Origin: AC-32 sp963763475
Lineage (GTDB): Bacteria > Actinomycetota > Thermoleophilia > Gaiellales > Gaiellaceae
Direction: 5' to 3'
NCBI GenBank assembly: GCA_963763475.1
Contig: CAVXOR010000005.1
Location: 1 to 64,000, forward strand
DNA: 64,000 nt
Positions 33,335-41,756 of this stretch are shown here, in pieces. Positions within the stretch are counted from its first letter, which is position 1; the number at the start of each line of letters is the position of its first letter. The notes under the pieces were generated by a model, which saw nothing but the letters and a program-made list of their open reading frames with translations, had not been told where the DNA came from and made no database searches. The translations under genes were made by a program, and so were the position numbers.

Positions 33335-33761
33335 TCCAGATGCCGATCCCGCGGCCCGCCGGCGGCGGGATCGAGTCTGGGATCGAGATCAGCCGGATCA
33401 ATACGAAGATCGTCGCGAGCGAGCCCAGCGCGATCACGACCAGGCTCTCGGGCACCGCCGGCGGCAGCTCGAAGCCGAACTCGCGCGCCACGGCGAGCCC
33501 GAGCAGCACGAGCCCGACCACGAAGACGAGCTTGCCGAGCACGCCGGTGTGCCAGGCGATCACCGCGAGGGTTGGGCCGGCGGTGTTCGGGCCGGCATAC
33601 CAGTCGGTGAAGACCGAGACCGTCAGCACGAGCGCCGCGACCCAGGTCAGCCGGCCGCCGAGCGACCAGAAGCCAGTGGCGGCGGGACGGGCGAAGATCT
33701 CGTCCTCGGGCTCGAAGAACGGCTCCTGCTCGGGCGGAGGGAACGACTCGGGCGTTTGCAC
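33270..33761 (-). CDS. Hypothetical four-helix membrane protein
   Basis: 163 residues from GTG 33761, with an acidic/Pro-rich cytoplasmic start (TPESFPPPEQEPFFEPEDE) and about four hydrophobic segments. CATACT lies six bases upstream of the GTG. The 3' end overlaps the convergent PAP2 gene by 65 bp. Family unknown. Confidence 0.7.
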   Translation of the reverse strand: MQTPESFPPPEQEPFFEPEDEIFARPAATGFWSLGGRLTWVAALVLTVSVFTDWYAGPNTAGPTLAVIAWHTGVLGKLVFVVGLVLLGLAVAREFGFELPPAVPESLVVIALGSLATIFVLIRLISIPDSIPPPAGRGIGIWISLLASLAVIVAGLLRASEEL

Positions 33762-33813
33762 GCGCGCAGTATGGGCATTTTCGTGCCACGATTTCAGGAG
33801 AAGGGGGAAGCAG

Positions 33814-34029
33814 ATGGCCGCCGAGCCGCCGCGGAAGGTCACCCAGACGTCCGACGACTACGTCCGGTTCTGGGCCGCCGGCGAGAGCGGAAAGGGCGAG
33901 TACCGCTGCTCGGAGTGCGCCTACGGCGTGACCGTCTACCGGACGCTGCCGGTGTGCCCGATCTGCTCCGGCAGCTCGTGGGAGCAGGCCGCCTGGAGCC
34001 CGTTCAGCCGAGCCAGCAAGCTCCAGTGA
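33814..34029 (+). CDS. Zinc-ribbon protein
   Basis: 71 residues with YRCSECAYGV and LPVCPICSGSSW, two CxxC pairs that form a rubredoxin-like zinc ribbon. The remainder is polar. ATG 33814 is preceded by a purine-rich Shine-Dalgarno region (AGGAGAAGGGGG). Function unknown; similar ribbons are common small proteins in actinobacteria. Confidence 0.8.
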   Translation: MAAEPPRKVTQTSDDYVRFWAAGESGKGEYRCSECAYGVTVYRTLPVCPICSGSSWEQAAWSPFSRASKLQ

Positions 34030-34035
34030 GCCGGC

Positions 34036-34263
34036 CTAGAGGCCGAAGAGGCGCTGGATCTGGTTCCAGATCACGACCGCGAGCGCGATGCTCGTGGCGA
34101 GCACCGCGGCCAGGGCGAGCCAGAACCGCAGGCGGGCGAGGTTGCGCTCGCGGGCCCGGTCCTCGCGGGCGCGGCGCTTGATTCGCTGGCGCCGGTAGTT
34201 CCGCTGGATCGCCGTCGGGTCGAGTAGCTCCTCCTCGACGGGCTGTCGCTCCGGCAGGGCCAC
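34036..34263 (-). CDS. Small membrane protein
   Basis: 75 residues: a basic region rich in Arg (RNYRRQRIKRRAREDRARERN) followed by a C-terminal membrane helix (FWLALAAVLATSIALAVVIW). Function unknown. GTG 34263 has TAGACT seven bases upstream. The frame is open further upstream but only this part looks coding. Confidence 0.62.
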   Translation of the reverse strand: MALPERQPVEEELLDPTAIQRNYRRQRIKRRAREDRARERNLARLRFWLALAAVLATSIALAVVIWNQIQRLFGL

Positions 34264-34291
34264 GCGCCGCAGTCTAGTAGGCCGTGCTTTG

Positions 34292-36952
34292 ATGCGGTCA
34301 GACATGGCCGTGACCGGGGAAGCACGTGATCTGACGGGTCTCGCCCGGGCTCTGAGCGAGATCGCCGGGCGGGCCGCCGAGGTGAGCGGCGCTGACGTCG
34401 CCGTGGTGCGGTTGGTCGACGAGTCCGGCGATGCGACCGCGCGGGCCGTGCACGCCGAGTCCGCCGCGCTACGGGCCGAGCTCGAAGGTTCGCTGCTGCC
34501 GGCCCACTTGCTTCCGTCCGAGCCGCTGGAGCAGCCTGGCCAGCTGCCGGCACCGCTGCAGCGGGTGGCCCTGCAGCTGGGCGCCGTCGGCGTGCTGCAG
34601 CTGCCCGTGCGCGAGGACAACGCCGTGGTCGGGTCGCTCGAGCTCCTGCGCCGCCGGGGCGAGTTCGACGAGCGCGAGCGGCGGCTCGCACTCGCGGCCG
34701 CGGACGAGATCGCGCTTGCACGCCGGGTCTTCGGCGACGGGGGAGGCGCGGCCACCGAAGCGCCCGATCTGCTCGCCCTGGCCGGCGACGCGCTGGCCGC
34801 GGGTTCGGACGAGACGCGCGCCGCCGACCAGGTCGCGACCCTTGCAGCCGAGGCAACGGGCGCGCGGGCCTGCGTGGTCTGGCGCTACGAGGAGCAGGGA
34901 CCGGTGCTGGCGGCCCTCTCGGGAGCCGCGCTCCCGGCCGCGGTTGCGCTCGACGCGGTCCGCCGCGCGCGGGACGTGCCCGGCTCGCTCGCGGTCGAGT
35001 CGCTCGAAGACGGCGGCGCGGTCGTGACGCTGCAGCTCGGCGAGCCGCCCCAGGGGGCGCTCCAGCTCCTGCTCGCAGACGAGCTGGATCCGAGCGACGC
35101 CCTGCTCGACCGGCTCGGCACCTTCGCCGTCCGCGCGGCTCACGCGCTGCGGGCGGGGGAGCGGCGGCGCACGCTCTCCGTCGAGCTCGAGCGCACGCGC
35201 GCGCTGCTGACGATCGTCGGCCAGGCAATCGCCCAGCTCTCGCTCGCGCACACGCTGGACACGGTGATCGAGCACGTCTCCGGCCTGCTGGGGGCCGAGC
35301 GGCTCGCCGTCTACCTCGCGTCCGAGCCGGGGCGGCTCGAGGCCGCAGCGGAGCGCGAGCTGACCGGTCCACACGCGCGCGTCGCCGAGCGCCTGCTCGA
35401 GCTGCTGCTCGGCCCGGCCCGCGGCCGCGGGCTGCTCTGCATTCCCTACGCCGCGACCGATCCGCGTCTCGGCGGCGTGCTCGACGTGCTCGAGGAGCTC
35501 GGGATCGAGGCGGCGATCGCCGTCCCGTTGAGCGTGCGCGACGACCTGATCGGCGTGCTCGCGGTCTACCCGGCCGCCGGCCGGGAGCTGACCGAGAACG
35601 AGGAGCAGCTCCTGCGGGCGCTCGCCGCCCAGCTCGCCGTCGCCGTCCAGAACGCGCGGCTGCACGAGGAGACGAAGCTCGCAGACGAGGAACGCAAGGT
35701 CGCGCTCGAGGCCGAACGTGAGGCCTCGCGCCGGCTGCAAGCGCTGTACGAGATCTCGCGCGTCTTCTCGGAAAGCCTGTCGCTCGACCTGACGCTGGAC
35801 GCGATCACGCGCACGATCGTCGAGACGCTCGAGATCGACGCCGCCTCGCTGCGGATGCCCGACGCGCGTGGAACAGCGCTCGAGCCGGTCGCGATGCACG
35901 TCCGCGAGGAGCGGCTCGCCGAGCCGCTGAAGGCGATCCTCTCGCTGCCGCAGCCGCTCTTGCCCGTGCGGCCGAACGTCTTCCGCAGCGGCCGCGCGCT
36001 CGAGCTCGACCCGCGCAGCGCCGCCTCGCTCGGCCCGGCGCACGAGCCGCTGATCCCATTCCTGGAGAAGGGCTCCACGGCCGCCGTGATCCCGCTCGCC
36101 ACGCAGTCCGAGATCCTCGGGACGCTGACGCTCGTCTCGCTCGATCCCGACCGGCCGATCGGGGGCGCCACGCTCGAGGCGGCCACCTCGATCGCAGGGC
36201 AGGCGGCGCTGGCCCTCGACAACGCGCGCCTCTACCAGCAGCAGAAGCAGTTCGCGGACTCGATGCAGCAGTCGCTGCTGCCGCGCGAGCGCCCGCAGGC
36301 CGCCGGGCTCGACGTCGGCGCCGTCTACGCCTCGTCGGCGCGGATGGACGTGGGCGGCGACGTGTACGACTTCCTCGAGCTCGCGGACGGACGGCTCGCC
36401 GTCGTGCTCGGCGACGTCACCGGCCACGGGATCGACGCGGCCGCCGACATGGCGATGGCGAAATTCGTCTTCCGCTCGCTCGCGCGCGAGCACTCCGAGC
36501 CGTCCGAGTTCCTGGCCGCCGCGAACGAGATCGTGCTCGAGGAAATCGCGGACGGGAAGTTCATCACGATGCTCTACGTGACCGCCGACGGCCGCGCGGG
36601 CGAGCTCGCCTGTGCGAGCGCCGGTCACCCGCCGCTGCTGGTCGCACGGGTGACCGGCGAGCCCTCGCCGCTCGGCGTGCCCGGGCTCGCGCTCGGAATC
36701 GCGGGCGGGCAGGCCTACGAGGTCGAGCGTGTGCGGCTCGAGCCGGGCGATGCGGCCGTCCTCTTCACCGACGGCCTGTTGGAGGCGCGCCGCGACGGCG
36801 AGCTGTACGGCGAGGAGCGTCTCCTCGACTCTCTGGCCAGGCACGCCTCACTGTCGGCCGAGGAGCTGGCCGAGGCCCTGGTCGAGGACTGCCGCTCCTT
36901 CGGCGGCGACCTGACGGACGACTGCGCCGTCGTCGTGCTCAAGCGCACGTGA
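34292..36952 (+). CDS. GAF-domain PP2C (SpoIIE/RsbU-type) phosphatase
   Basis: 886 residues. The first 650 or so contain several GAF-like sensor segments (for example ALRAGERRRTLSVELERTR, LTENEEQLLRALAAQLAVAVQNARLHEET and a second QAALALDNARLYQQQK). The C-terminal 200 residues are a SpoIIE phosphatase: SSARMDVGGDVYDF, LGDVTGHGIDAAADMAMAK, SAGHPPLLV, FTDGLLEAR and DDCAVVVLKR. Such proteins activate sigma factors by dephosphorylating anti-anti-sigma proteins; none is encoded next to it. ATG 34292, or ATG 34304. Confidence 0.9.
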   Translation: MRSDMAVTGEARDLTGLARALSEIAGRAAEVSGADVAVVRLVDESGDATARAVHAESAALRAELEGSLLPAHLLPSEPLEQPGQLPAPLQRVALQLGAVGVLQLPVREDNAVVGSLELLRRRGEFDERERRLALAAADEIALARRVFGDGGGAATEAPDLLALAGDALAAGSDETRAADQVATLAAEATGARACVVWRYEEQGPVLAALSGAALPAAVALDAVRRARDVPGSLAVESLEDGGAVVTLQLGEPPQGALQLLLADELDPSDALLDRLGTFAVRAAHALRAGERRRTLSVELERTRALLTIVGQAIAQLSLAHTLDTVIEHVSGLLGAERLAVYLASEPGRLEAAAERELTGPHARVAERLLELLLGPARGRGLLCIPYAATDPRLGGVLDVLEELGIEAAIAVPLSVRDDLIGVLAVYPAAGRELTENEEQLLRALAAQLAVAVQNARLHEETKLADEERKVALEAEREASRRLQALYEISRVFSESLSLDLTLDAITRTIVETLEIDAASLRMPDARGTALEPVAMHVREERLAEPLKAILSLPQPLLPVRPNVFRSGRALELDPRSAASLGPAHEPLIPFLEKGSTAAVIPLATQSEILGTLTLVSLDPDRPIGGATLEAATSIAGQAALALDNARLYQQQKQFADSMQQSLLPRERPQAAGLDVGAVYASSARMDVGGDVYDFLELADGRLAVVLGDVTGHGIDAAADMAMAKFVFRSLAREHSEPSEFLAAANEIVLEEIADGKFITMLYVTADGRAGELACASAGHPPLLVARVTGEPSPLGVPGLALGIAGGQAYEVERVRLEPGDAAVLFTDGLLEARRDGELYGEERLLDSLARHASLSAEELAEALVEDCRSFGGDLTDDCAVVVLKRT

Positions 36953-37650
36953 TCGAGCTCTCGCGGCGGGACGGCCGGCCCTTGCGGATCGGCCATCGGG
37001 GCGCGGCCGCGCTCGCTCCCGAGAACTCGCTCGAGGCGGTCGGACTGGCGGTCGAGCTCGGCTGCGACCTGGTCGAGTTCGACGTCCACGCGGTCGGACA
37101 GGCGCTGGTGGTTGCGCACGACCGGCCGGCCGCGGCGGACGGGCTGCCGGCGCTCGACGAGGTGCTCGCGCTCCTGGGCGAGGCCGGAACGGGCGTGCAC
37201 CTCGACCTCAAGGCGCAGGGAGCGGCACGGCCGGTCGCCGAGGCGCTGCGGCGGCACGGGCTCGTCGAGCGGACGGTCGTCAGCTCGTTCCGCCCGTCGA
37301 CGCTGCGGGCGCTGCACTCGGCCGAGCCGGGGGTGAGGCTGGGGCGGACGTACCCACAGGACCGCACCGGCCTGACCAAGCGGGCGGTCTTCCATCCGCC
37401 TGCGCGGGCGATCGTGCGTGTCCTGCGCCGGACGCTCCCGCGCCGGATCGAGGCCATGCTCAAGGGCTCACGCGCAACGGCGGCCGTGCTCTACTGGGAA
37501 GTGGTCACGGAGGCGGCCGTGGCGCGCTGCCACGCGCTGGGGGCGCCGGTGCTCGTCTGGACGGTGGACGACGCGCAGCTGCTGCCCTGGCTCGACCGGA
37601 TCGGCGTCGACGGCGTGATCACGAACGATCCGCGTATCTTCGACAACTAG
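36949..37650 (+). CDS. ugpQ: Glycerophosphodiester phosphodiesterase
   Basis: GDPD TIM-barrel enzyme that releases glycerol 3-phosphate from phospholipid headgroups. Visible: RIGHRGAAALAPENSLEA (catalytic His and Glu), DLVEFDVHAV, VVAHDRP and, at the end, VLVWTVDDAQ and GVDGVITNDP. 233 residues. GTG 36949 overlaps the phosphatase stop in GTGA. Confidence 0.92.
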   Translation: MIELSRRDGRPLRIGHRGAAALAPENSLEAVGLAVELGCDLVEFDVHAVGQALVVAHDRPAAADGLPALDEVLALLGEAGTGVHLDLKAQGAARPVAEALRRHGLVERTVVSSFRPSTLRALHSAEPGVRLGRTYPQDRTGLTKRAVFHPPARAIVRVLRRTLPRRIEAMLKGSRATAAVLYWEVVTEAAVARCHALGAPVLVWTVDDAQLLPWLDRIGVDGVITNDPRIFDN

Positions 37651-37663
37651 ACTTTCCCGCGGG

Positions 37664-38647
37664 ATGAGAAGGGTCGGTCTCTTGCTGCTGTTCGTGCTCG
37701 GCCTGGTTGCCGCCGGCGGCCTGTCCGCCGGCGTCGTCGCCGCGACCACGACGACCGGCACGACCACCACCGCGCCGTCCACGATCGCTAGCGGGGTGAC
37801 CATCTCGGGTGTCGAGGTCGGCGACATGACCTCCGACCAGGCCTTCGCGGTCGTGACCGCCTCCTTCGCGCGTCCGCTCACGCTCGTCGTGCCACGCCAC
37901 CGGCTCGCGGTCGTGCCCACGCGGATCGGCGCGATGGCCGCGGTCCGCGCCGCGGTCGCCCGGGCGCTGACCGTTCCCGCCGACACGGCGCTGAAGCTGC
38001 GGGTGATCGTGAGCCGGAAGGGCACGCAGCGCTACCTCGAAGCGGTCGCCAAGCGGTTCGACCGGCAGCCCGTCGACTCGCAGCTGCTGCTGCGCAACCT
38101 GCGTCCGGTGATCACGAAGGAGCAGACCGGCCGCGAGCTGCGCCAGGTGCGGGCGATGAACGGGCTCTTCACCGCGCTGGTGACGAACACCCGGCCCGAT
38201 GTCGCGCTCCAGTTCACCGAGCTGAAGCCCTCCGTGACGCGTGGCTCGTTCGGCCCGGTGATCGTGATCCGGCGCGGCTCGAACCGGCTCTACCTCTACA
38301 GGGGCATGCGCTTCCAACGAGTCTTCGGCGTGGCGACGGGCCAGTCCGCCTACCCGACCCCGCTCGGACACTGGCGAGTCGTCGTCAAGTGGCGCAACCC
38401 CTGGTGGTACCCGCCCGACTCGCCATGGGCCAAGGGCGAGAAGCCCATCCCGCCCGGGCCGGGGAACCCGCTCGGCACGCGCTGGATGGGCCTCTCGGCG
38501 AGCGGCGTCGGCATTCACGGCACGCCTGACGACACCTCGATCGGCTACTCGGCCTCGCACGGCTGCATCCGCATGCACATCCCCGACGCCGAGTGGCTCT
38601 TCAACCACGTGACCGTCGGCACGCCGGTCTTCATCGTCCAGCAGTGA
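37664..38647 (+). CDS. L,D-transpeptidase (YkuD domain) with signal sequence
   Basis: Makes 3-3 peptidoglycan cross-links outside the membrane. N-terminal signal/anchor (LLLLFVLGLVAAGGLSAGVVAA), a Thr-rich linker, a VanW/peptidoglycan-binding-like middle (SGVEVGDMTSDQAFAVV), then the YkuD domain with the signature around GIHGTP and SASHGCIRM, whose Cys is catalytic. 327 residues. ATG 37664 has TAGACT ten bases upstream. Confidence 0.92.
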   Translation: MRRVGLLLLFVLGLVAAGGLSAGVVAATTTTGTTTTAPSTIASGVTISGVEVGDMTSDQAFAVVTASFARPLTLVVPRHRLAVVPTRIGAMAAVRAAVARALTVPADTALKLRVIVSRKGTQRYLEAVAKRFDRQPVDSQLLLRNLRPVITKEQTGRELRQVRAMNGLFTALVTNTRPDVALQFTELKPSVTRGSFGPVIVIRRGSNRLYLYRGMRFQRVFGVATGQSAYPTPLGHWRVVVKWRNPWWYPPDSPWAKGEKPIPPGPGNPLGTRWMGLSASGVGIHGTPDDTSIGYSASHGCIRMHIPDAEWLFNHVTVGTPVFIVQQ

Positions 38648-38648
38648 G

Positions 38649-39179
38649 ATGACCGCCGCTCGGCTGAAGCTCGGCGCGCAGGCACTGGCGGTCGGGTTGG
38701 TCGCCCTGCTGCTCGCGCTGCTGATCTGGAAGGTCGCGAAAGGGAGCGGCAAGGAGGCGGCCGTCGGGAAGACCGCGCCGAACTTCACGCTCAAGCGGAT
38801 CGACGAGCCCGGCACCCTGCAGCTGGCCTCGTTGCGCGGGAAAGTGGTCGTGCTCAACTTCTGGGCCTCCTGGTGCTACCCGTGCAAGCAGGAGGCGCCC
38901 GCGCTGGCCGCAGCCGCGAAGCGCTGGCCGGGCCGGGTGGTCGTGCTCGGGGTGGACGTGAACGACTTCGCCGGCGACGCCCGCAAGTTCGCCGCCAGGT
39001 ACGGGCTCAGCTATCCGATCGTGCACGACAACCACAACGTCACCTCGCCGAAGTACGGCATCGCGCTCCTGCCCGAGACCTTCTTCATCGACGGCCGCGG
39101 CAAGGTCGTCGCCCACGTCCCGGGACAGGTCAAGGCGGCCGACATCCGAGACGGCGTCGAGCGGGCGCTGAAATCGTGA
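38649..39179 (+). CDS. TlpA/ResA-type thiol-disulfide oxidoreductase
   Basis: Membrane-anchored thioredoxin: an N-terminal helix (ALAVGLVALLLALLIW), then APNFTLKRID, VVVLNFWASWCYPCKQEAPAL with the redox CxxC, and LLPETFFIDGRG with cis-Pro. 176 residues. Followed by ccmH- and ccdA-like genes, so it likely reduces apocytochrome c or a partner thiol. ATG 38649. Confidence 0.92.
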   Translation: MTAARLKLGAQALAVGLVALLLALLIWKVAKGSGKEAAVGKTAPNFTLKRIDEPGTLQLASLRGKVVVLNFWASWCYPCKQEAPALAAAAKRWPGRVVVLGVDVNDFAGDARKFAARYGLSYPIVHDNHNVTSPKYGIALLPETFFIDGRGKVVAHVPGQVKAADIRDGVERALKS

Positions 39180-39643
39180 GGCTGCTCCTCCTCGCGCTCG
39201 TGGCGCTGGCGCTGGCCGCGCCGGCGGCGGCGAGCGAGCAGCACCCGACGCTGCCGGAGTTGGAGGGCCAGCTGATGTGTCCGATCTGCGAGGGCGAGAC
39301 GCTGGCCCAGTCCGACTCGCCGCCCGCGCAGCGGATCAAGGCCTACATCCGGCTCCGCATCGGCCAGGGCGCGACGCGCAGCCAGATCAAGCGCGAGCTC
39401 GTCGAGATGTGGGGCAAGCGGATCCTGGCCGCGCCGCCGCGCCACGGCTTCGACCTGCTCGCCTGGCTGCTTCCGATCGTCGGCGTGCTCGGCGGCGCCG
39501 CGGTGCTGGGCGTGCTGGCCTGGCGCTGGACCCGCGAGCGCGAGCCGGAGCCGGCGCCGCAGCGCTGGTCGCTGAACGGGCATCCGCTCGGGCCGGAGGA
39601 GGAGCGCAGGCTCGACGAGGAGCTCACCCGCTTCGATGGCTGA
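39176..39643 (+). CDS. CcmH/CycL-type cytochrome c maturation protein
   Basis: 155 residues: signal peptide (LLLALVALALAAPAAA), a redox motif GQLMCPICEGETLAQSDSP in the position of the CcmH LRCxxC, a helical QRIKAYIRLRIGQGATRSQIKRELVEMWG, then a membrane helix and an acidic tail. CcmH belongs to system I cytochrome c assembly. GTG start in GTGA with tlpA. Confidence 0.88.
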   Translation: MRLLLLALVALALAAPAAASEQHPTLPELEGQLMCPICEGETLAQSDSPPAQRIKAYIRLRIGQGATRSQIKRELVEMWGKRILAAPPRHGFDLLAWLLPIVGVLGGAAVLGVLAWRWTREREPEPAPQRWSLNGHPLGPEEERRLDEELTRFDG

Positions 39644-40349
39644 GCGGATCGCGGCCGCCTTTGCCGCCGGCCTGATCTCGATCGCCTTCCCGTGCGTGCT
39701 GCCCCTCGTGCCGGGCTATCTGTCGGCGATCACGGCGGTCGAGGTCGACCGGCTCGGCGAGCGCGGCGTCGCCCGCCGCGTCGTTGCCGCCAGCGTGCCC
39801 TTCGCGATCGGCTTCACGGTCGTCTTCGTCATCCTCGGCGCAGGCGCCGCGGCCCTCGGCGGGTGGGTCGACCAGGAGACCCGGACGAAGCTCGCCGGCT
39901 TCGTGCTGGTCGTGCTCGGGCTGGCGTTCATGGGACTGCTCCCGTGGCCCGAGCGCATGTTCGCGCCGGGTGCACTGACGCGGGCCCGCGCGAGCGGATC
40001 GCGCGCGTTGCTCGGGGCTGCCTTCGCGGTCTGCGCCGCGCCGTGCGTGGGGGTGGTGCTGGGCGCGATCCTGGCGCTGGCCGCCGACTCGCGCACGGTC
40101 GTCCGCGGCTGCATCCTGCTCGCCGCCTACTCGTTCGGGATCACGGTCGCGTTCGTCGCGATCGGGATCGCCTTCACGCGCGCGATGGCGGCCTTCCGCT
40201 GGGTGCGCGACCACTACGACTGGATCCGCTACCTGAGCGGCGGCACGCTCGTCGCGCTCGGCCTGCTGCTGTTCTTCAACCGCGACTGGTGGCTGCGGGT
40301 GCTGCTGAACCGGGCCCTCGACGAGCTAGGCCTCGGCGGGCAGCTCTAG
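39636..40349 (+). CDS. ccdA: CcdA-type transmembrane thiol-disulfide carrier
   Basis: 237 residues with six hydrophobic segments. Two conserved Cys-Pro/Cys-Val centres lie in membrane helices: SIAFPCVLPLVPGYLSAI and FAVCAAPCVGVVLGAIL. CcdA passes electrons from cytoplasmic thioredoxin to external thioredoxin-like proteins such as the adjacent TlpA. ATG 39636 overlaps ccmH by 8 bp. The 3' end overlaps the convergent DUF309 gene by 24 bp. Confidence 0.93.
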   Translation: MAERIAAAFAAGLISIAFPCVLPLVPGYLSAITAVEVDRLGERGVARRVVAASVPFAIGFTVVFVILGAGAAALGGWVDQETRTKLAGFVLVVLGLAFMGLLPWPERMFAPGALTRARASGSRALLGAAFAVCAAPCVGVVLGAILALAADSRTVVRGCILLAAYSFGITVAFVAIGIAFTRAMAAFRWVRDHYDWIRYLSGGTLVALGLLLFFNRDWWLRVLLNRALDELGLGGQL

Positions 40350-40664
40350 GGCCGGCAACGCGAGCGACCCGCCTTCGACCGCGCGCGCGGCCGCGGCGAC
40401 CTGTTCGAGCAGCGAGTCAATGTCCACGCTGTTGTGCTCGGGCGCGTACGGCCCGAGCCGCCTCGCCGCCTTCTCCAGCTGGCGCTCGCAGCCGACGCGG
40501 TTGCCGCGGCCGGCCTGGTACCAGGCGACGGCCACGTGGACGAGCCCCTGGTAGAAGTCACGCTCGTCCGGCTCGGCTGCTCGCCAGGCGTCCTCGAGCT
40601 CCTCGTGCGCAGCGAAGTACTCGCTGCGACGGATCAGCTCGAGGCCGGTTTCGAGGTGGCTCAC
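40326..40664 (-). CDS. DUF309 protein
   Basis: 112 residues with the DUF309 pattern YFAAHEELEDAWR, RDFYQGLVHVAVAWYQAGRGN and CERQLEKAARRL, all helical with conserved His/Glu. Function unknown. GTG 40664 has TAGGCT eight bases upstream. Only 39 bp separate it from the divergent gene at 40704. Confidence 0.87.
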   Translation of the reverse strand: MSHLETGLELIRRSEYFAAHEELEDAWRAAEPDERDFYQGLVHVAVAWYQAGRGNRVGCERQLEKAARRLGPYAPEHNSVDIDSLLEQVAAAARAVEGGSLALPALELPAEA

Positions 40665-40703
40665 CGCGTTGGAGCCTAGAGCGGAGGGTGGTACGTTTGC
40701 CGA

Positions 40704-41009
40704 ATGGCGACGATCCTCCTGGTAGGCGTCGACCTGTTCTTCCGAGGGAAGCTGGAGGGCCTGTTGCCGGGCCACCACCTGATCACGACGGAGAACGTCG
40801 ACCCGCCCGACTGCGTGATCGCCGACATCGCCCGGATCGACCCGGACGAGGTCGCGGACGCGTATCCGGAGATCCCGATTGTCGGCTTCACGAACCACAC
40901 GGACACCGAGGGATTGCGCCGCGCGCACGCGGCCGGCTTCGACCAGGTGGTGGCCAAGTCGGCCCTCGACGAGCGCGCCAAGGAGATCGTCGAAGAGCTC
41001 ACGGCCTGA
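40704..41009 (+). CDS. Receiver-like protein lacking the acidic pocket
   Basis: 101 residues with the alternating strands and helices of a response-regulator receiver (ATILLVGVDLFFRGKLEGLLPG, CVIADIARIDPDEV, IPIVGFTNHTD, GFDQVVAKSALDE). The Lys is present, and an Asp is at the phosphoacceptor position, but the first acidic pair is missing (LLVGVD). Function unknown. ATG 40704 has TACGTT six bases upstream and TTGGAG 17 bases further. Confidence 0.7.
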   Translation: MATILLVGVDLFFRGKLEGLLPGHHLITTENVDPPDCVIADIARIDPDEVADAYPEIPIVGFTNHTDTEGLRRAHAAGFDQVVAKSALDERAKEIVEELTA

Positions 41010-41039
41010 CCCGCGGCTCTCAGTAGACTGGCGCCCGCC

Positions 41040-41345
41040 GTGACGTACATCATCGCCGAGCCCTGCATCGACATCAAAGACCTCTCGTGCGTCGACGTCT
41101 GCCCGGTCGACTGCATCCACGAGTTCGAACGCATCCTCGTGATCGACCCCGAGGAGTGCATCGACTGCGGGGCCTGCGAGCCGGAGTGTCCGGTCGAGGC
41201 GATCTTCCCCGAGGACGCGCTCCCCTCGAAGTGGGAGCCGTTCGTGAAGATCAACTACGCCTACCCCGAGGGCGCGGACGTGATCAACAAGCTCACCGAC
41301 GAGTACGCCACCGAGCACAACGTCCAGAACGAGCCGCTCGAGTAG
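41040..41345 (+). CDS. fdxA: Seven-iron ferredoxin
   Basis: 101 residues of the FdxA type. The N-terminal half holds CIDIKDLSCVDVCPVDC and the second cluster motif is CIDCGACEPECPVEAI, consistent with one [3Fe-4S] and one [4Fe-4S] cluster. The C-terminal region (PFVKINYAYPEGADV) is also typical. An electron carrier; the partner is not evident here. GTG 41040 has TAGACT ten bases upstream. Confidence 0.93.
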   Translation: MTYIIAEPCIDIKDLSCVDVCPVDCIHEFERILVIDPEECIDCGACEPECPVEAIFPEDALPSKWEPFVKINYAYPEGADVINKLTDEYATEHNVQNEPLE

Positions 41346-41364
41346 TTACAAATACCGCCGCGCG

Positions 41365-41399
41365 GGGATCGGTCCCTCGACTCGACCGAGGAGGATCCC
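41365..41399 (+). promoter_or_regulatory. Hairpin that bulges out the ribosome binding site
   Basis: GGGATC (41365-41370) pairs with GATCCC (41394-41399), and GGTC (41371-41374) pairs with GACC (41384-41387). The purine tract GAGGAG (41388-41393) is left as a bulge on the right side. The lower stem ends at the ATG at 41400. This could modulate translation of the following gene. Confidence 0.5.
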
Positions 41400-41735
41400 A
41401 TGCCACAGAAAGCGTGGAGTGCCAAGCGCGAGCGGCAGTACGAGCACATCGTCGACGGCGAGAAGGAGCAGGGCCGCTCGACGAAGCGCGCCAAGGAGAT
41501 CGCGGCGCGCACGGTCAACAAGGAGCGCGCGCGCACCGGCGAGGCCAAGGAGTCCTCGCGAACGTCGCGGCGCGACATGTCCTCGGGCCGTCGCGGCGGC
41601 CGGCGCTCGGGCACGAACCGGCCCAAGGGGCGCACGAAGGAGCAGCTCTACAACGAGGCCAAGCGGATGAACATCTCCGGCCGCTCGCGGATGAACAAGC
41701 AACAGCTCGAGCGTGCTGTCGACCGCCGCAAGTAG
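41400..41735 (+). CDS. Basic DNA-binding-type protein with Rho-N/SAP-like end
   Basis: 111 residues, strongly basic. The start PQKAWSAKRERQYEHIVDGE resembles the ChaB/'plasmid stabilization' small proteins, the middle is Arg/Gly/Ser-rich, and the end TKEQLYNEAKRMNISGRSRMNKQQLERAV looks like a Rho N-terminal/SAP helix pair that binds nucleic acid. The exact role is unknown. GAGGAGG precedes ATG 41400. Confidence 0.75.
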   Translation: MPQKAWSAKRERQYEHIVDGEKEQGRSTKRAKEIAARTVNKERARTGEAKESSRTSRRDMSSGRRGGRRSGTNRPKGRTKEQLYNEAKRMNISGRSRMNKQQLERAVDRRK

Positions 41736-41756
41736 GCGCATGGCTATGCTCCGGCC

